64,000 nucleotides of DNA, taken from NCBI RefSeq assembly GCF_000380245.2, contig NZ_HG428741.1, positions 1,602,267 through 1,666,266 of the forward strand, in the 5' to 3' direction. The notes under the pieces were generated by a model, which saw only the letters and a list, made by a program, of their open reading frames with translations, did no database searches and was not told the DNA's origin. The position numbers were made by a program, and so were the translations under genes. This document shows, in pieces, positions 61,354 to 64,000 of this stretch. Within the stretch, counting starts at the first letter, position 1. Each line of letters opens with the position of its first letter. This stretch comes from Bacillus massiliigorillae (GTDB lineage Bacteria; Bacillota; Bacilli; Bacillales; DSM-1321).

Positions 61354-62475
61354 ATGAAATTTACTAGAATTATTACCTTTTCAATAATAAGTGCCTTATC
61401 TATCGGAACGTTAGTCGGCGTTGCAGAGGTAAATAAAGCACCAATAGATAGAAAATTTACGATAAAAGATGAAAAAGGAAATCGAGAAGCACTAGGAGGT
61501 GTTACATTACAAAATACTATTAAAGTCGATACTAATAAATATGAAAAAATGGCCTTAACAAAGGACAAAGTCACTTTTCAAAAGACGAAATATGATCCAA
61601 TTTTTGGGGTTGGTGAAAAAGTCTTAAATAATAAAGATTTGTATCGAGGAATGAATTATGCAGTTGATTACGAAAATGATAAGTTCACAATGGTTGCAAA
61701 ATTCAATCCGAAGTTTCCATATGGTTCTAATGAAACATTTGTAACAATCGCTAAAAAAGATAAGAAGACGAATAACCTTCAAAAAGAACAAATATCAGTA
61801 ACAGGTATTACAACGAATCAGCAAATTGATCAAGAAATGCTATTTGAAAATAATGGTGTGATGTACTATGGTGTAGTATTACGTAACTGGTCAGCCAATT
61901 CATCACAATCTTTGTTGAGAATTTATCAAATTCAACAAAATAATTTGCATTTGAAAGAAGTTACGAACGTCGAACTTTCATTACCAGGTAGTGACTATAC
62001 AGATATTAGTAGAATAGTTGTGGATGAAAAGAAATTGTTTATGGTGTTATCTAATCAACAAGCATTTAAACTATTAACGGTAGATTTTGCAACAAACAAA
62101 AGTGAAAAATTAACTTTACCTATGTTTTCGAAAGACAATACTTATGTTGAAGCATTTAGTGTAGATGAAAACAATTTCTACATAAGTGTTAATTCTACGG
62201 TATTTGCTATCGATAAAAAGACGTATTTACAAGTTAATAAGGAAGCAATGAAACCTAGCTTTCTCTCAAATTATGAATATATCCGTACAGTTAATTTAAA
62301 AACTGATAAAGAAACTATCTATGTTTTATATGAAGCATATAAAAATAACAATCAAGGTGATATGTTTATTGTAGCGTACGAAATGAAAAGTGGTAAAACA
62401 TTATATGAAGGTAAATTACCGAGTATGACTGACCGTGGTGTTGGTGAATCATTTACATTTGCGGATAAGGAATAA
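61354..62475 (+). CDS. Extracytoplasmic partner of the ABC transporter, probable beta-propeller
   Basis: Protein of 373 aa with an N-terminal signal anchor (IITFSIISALSIGTLVGVAE) and then repeated strand-turn-strand blocks (DENNFYISVNSTVFAIDKKT, DKETIYVLYEAYKN, LFMVLSNQQAFKLLTVDF) typical of a beta-propeller. It begins 10 bp after the permease stop. The stop at 62473 follows ADKE; in the -1 frame MLFDNKEIVRFDLKK continues to 62522, which reads as a natural end of the last blade, so the gene may carry a one-base loss (GGG to GG near 62469) or a sequencing error. Role unknown; likely assists the transporter outside the membrane. Confidence 0.75.
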   Translation: MKFTRIITFSIISALSIGTLVGVAEVNKAPIDRKFTIKDEKGNREALGGVTLQNTIKVDTNKYEKMALTKDKVTFQKTKYDPIFGVGEKVLNNKDLYRGMNYAVDYENDKFTMVAKFNPKFPYGSNETFVTIAKKDKKTNNLQKEQISVTGITTNQQIDQEMLFENNGVMYYGVVLRNWSANSSQSLLRIYQIQQNNLHLKEVTNVELSLPGSDYTDISRIVVDEKKLFMVLSNQQAFKLLTVDFATNKSEKLTLPMFSKDNTYVEAFSVDENNFYISVNSTVFAIDKKTYLQVNKEAMKPSFLSNYEYIRTVNLKTDKETIYVLYEAYKNNNQGDMFIVAYEMKSGKTLYEGKLPSMTDRGVGESFTFADKE

Positions 62476-62569
62476 TGTTATTTGATAATAAAGAAATAGT
62501 ACGATTTGATTTGAAAAAATAAATCAATTGTAATTTGGTATTTAATGAATGTAAAATATCTATTAATGC

Positions 62570-62602
62570 AAAAGCATCGGTGCTAAGACCGATGCTTTTT
62601 TT
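62570..62602. terminator. Bidirectional terminator
   Basis: AAAAGCATCGGT pairs with ACCGATGCTTTT, loop GCTAAG, with T runs on both strands; it separates the ABC operon from the convergent EamA gene. Confidence 0.9.
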
Positions 62603-62622
62603 AGTATTGACAAGCAGCCATA

Positions 62623-63507
62623 TTATATTGTGACATTAGACTGCTCCTTCTTAAGAAACAATTTCTTGAAATTAATCTCAGCAAATAATATGCCTAATAT
62701 AACCAATGTTGCTCCGATATAACCTCTAACTGTAAGTGTTTCTCCGATGAAAATGAATGCAAAAAGTGCTGAAAAAATAGGTTCTAGGGAAAAAATCAAA
62801 CCAGTATGAGTTGGTGTAGTATGTTGTTGGGCAATGGTTTGAATAATAAATCCTAATGCACTACATATGATACTCAATGCCAAGACAGCAATCCATGCAT
62901 TTACAGTCTGTGGTAGTTGAGGCGCTTCAAATAGTAATGAAAAGATAAATCCCCAAGCTGCAACAAATCCTAGTTGTAAAACACCTAGTGAAATAGAATC
63001 TACATGTTTTGTCAACTTACCAGTCAATATAATATGAACAGAATATAATAATGCACAAATGATACAATAGAAATCTCCTATGCTTAATTGAAAATGACTG
63101 TTCAATGTTAAAAGTGCAATTCCAATTAATGCAGTACTAACTCCAATAACAAGGCGAAATTCAGTCTTTTGTTTCAAAAAAATCCCTGAAATAACGGGAA
63201 CGAAAATAACCGCAAGACTTACTAAAAATCCTGCATTAGATGCTGTGGTGGTACGCATACCAACTGCTAAAAATGCAAATGCAAAAAACAAAACAGTTCC
63301 TAAAATGAAGGAATATTTAATGGTTTTCATATTCACTTTTAATAATCGCTTATAAAAAACAACAGCTGCTAAAATAAAAGCAAAAATGAATCGTAGAAAA
63401 ATCAAAGTGAAGCCTTGTAATGAATCTAATCCTATTTTCATAAACAAATAGGAAGAACCCCAACAGATTGTGACAATTAGCATCATGATATCTGCTTTAA
63501 CTTGCAT
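62623..63507 (-). CDS. EamA-family (DMT) transporter
   Basis: Protein of 294 aa, ten membrane helices in two EamA repeats (IVTICWGSSYLFMKIGLDSL; SIICSALGFIIQTIAQQHTTPTHTGLIFSLEPIFSALFA). ATG at 63507 (MQVKADIMM) has GAGAAAGG upstream; the frame runs on to 63588 without a site. Probably a metabolite exporter of the RhaT/YdcZ-like type. Convergent with the ABC operon; the third EamA transporter in the window. Confidence 0.87.
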   Translation of the reverse strand: MQVKADIMMLIVTICWGSSYLFMKIGLDSLQGFTLIFLRFIFAFILAAVVFYKRLLKVNMKTIKYSFILGTVLFFAFAFLAVGMRTTTASNAGFLVSLAVIFVPVISGIFLKQKTEFRLVIGVSTALIGIALLTLNSHFQLSIGDFYCIICALLYSVHIILTGKLTKHVDSISLGVLQLGFVAAWGFIFSLLFEAPQLPQTVNAWIAVLALSIICSALGFIIQTIAQQHTTPTHTGLIFSLEPIFSALFAFIFIGETLTVRGYIGATLVILGILFAEINFKKLFLKKEQSNVTI

Positions 63508-63887
63508 ATTACTACCTTTCTCCTGCATCCCCGCAATCCTCCAAAAATCAATATGGTGATCTAGTTGTATGAAACATGGAGCTCTCATAAATGATCACAG
63601 TATTCCTATAATTATTATAAAGAGTATAGTGACATAAAGAAAATAAATGCTTTTATCCATTAATGTATCATCGTGAATCTATACACGAAGTTAGATTTTC
63701 AATAACAATAAAATACTAAAGGATATTCAGAATAGAATTCAAAAAAAACAATGTTCCTAATTTTCAATAGAGTTAAAAAATAGTCACCAAGAAAATTATC
63801 CATACTTTTACCAAAATAGCACTAATTAAATAAGAAAATTGGGCATACAGTGAACTATCTGTCTGTTATAGAGGGAGGAAATGGAGC
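63508..63887. other. Intergenic region before the last ORF
   Basis: A/T-rich DNA with no recognisable gene or strong hairpin; it should contain promoters for the divergent EamA gene and the ORF at the window edge. Confidence 0.6.
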
Positions 63888-64000
63888 ATGTTAAAAATAC
63901 CTCGTGTGGTTTTTTTCAACGTACATAAATCAGAAATAAAGCAATTCCTCTTAATCGATCTTATATGTAGCTCAGTTGTGTATTATATTGTCTTCAAAAT
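63888..64000 (+). CDS. Start of a membrane protein gene (3' partial)
   Basis: From ATG 63888 (GGGAGG 9-14 nt upstream) the frame stays open to the window end, 37 codons: MLKIPRVVFFNVHKSEIKQF then a hydrophobic stretch LLIDLICSSVVYYIVFK. An overlapping ATG at 63881 gives only 15 codons. Identity cannot be judged from this length. Confidence 0.45.
   Translation, partial: MLKIPRVVFFNVHKSEIKQFLLIDLICSSVVYYIVFK

Noticed and set aside
1..64000. CRISPR arrays, T-box or other classical riboswitches, rRNA, tRNA, transposases
   Set aside because: No regularly spaced repeats, T-box GGGTGG-type sequence or riboswitch core motif, no RNA gene signature and no transposase motif were seen on either strand.

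Overview
The window is about one third G+C, with strong AGGAGG-type ribosome binding sites, frequent GTG/TTG starts, T-tailed hairpin terminators and Bacillus-type gene content (dltXABCD, uppP, floT with its NfeD partner, HemAT, ECF sigma/anti-sigma pairs). It is chromosomal DNA of a low-GC, aerobic Bacillaceae (Bacillus / Gottfriedia-like); the genus cannot be fixed from sequence alone. I see no tRNA, rRNA, CRISPR array, prophage or insertion sequence.

Layout. 1-3858: AddB-like nuclease (cut by the window edge) and AddA-like helicase-nuclease. 4406-7644: ECF-type promoter, then a DUF4358 lipoprotein, an MBOAT acyltransferase and a DHHW/SGNH protein, a predicted surface-polymer O-acylation operon with a hairpin after its first gene. 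7758-11668: alpha/beta hydrolase, cysteine hydrolase, sensor kinase, radical SAM/SPASM protein. 11771-13620 (minus): ECF sigma, anti-sigma and a small membrane protein. 13822-22233: DUF1232 protein, HemAT plus a broken tandem copy, class B PBP with PASTA repeats, MFS exporter, TauE permease, NlpC/P60 hydrolase. 22359-24534: sigma-W-type promoter and yuaF-floT. 25103-30309: DedA and the complete dltXABCD operon. 30492-33488: two-component pair (kinase frameshifted at an A7 run) and uppP. 33913-38129: CoxG-like SRPBCC, PadR plus DHA2 exporter, AIM24 protein.

38457-49000 is more mosaic: a higher-GC M28 peptidase, a dead gamma-carbonic anhydrase gene, an unknown gene, a NUDIX hydrolase, an orphan sigma-54-type promoter, then a GntR regulator with palindromic operator, an NhaC-family antiporter, a cytosine-deaminase-like amidohydrolase and an EamA transporter. 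49561-64000: SRPBCC protein, small unknowns, methionine aminopeptidase, FkbM methyltransferase, patatin lipase, divergent MocR regulator/EamA transporter around a perfect 20-bp palindrome, a macrolide-type glycosyltransferase, an ABC transporter with an extracytoplasmic partner, and another EamA transporter.

A strong theme is cell-envelope maintenance: dlt D-alanylation, MBOAT/DHHW acylation, UppP, PBP, flotillin and DedA, with two of these units preceded by ECF-type promoters. A second theme is gene decay: HemAT copy 2, carbonic anhydrase, HXXEE and PaiB remnants, and two single-base frameshifts at homopolymers that may be real or sequencing errors. I found no unmistakable new defence or mobile system; the best candidates for new biology are the ECF-controlled DUF4358-MBOAT-DHHW operon, the AddAB-like pair, the GntR-NhaC-deaminase module and the ABC/extracytoplasmic-partner operon.
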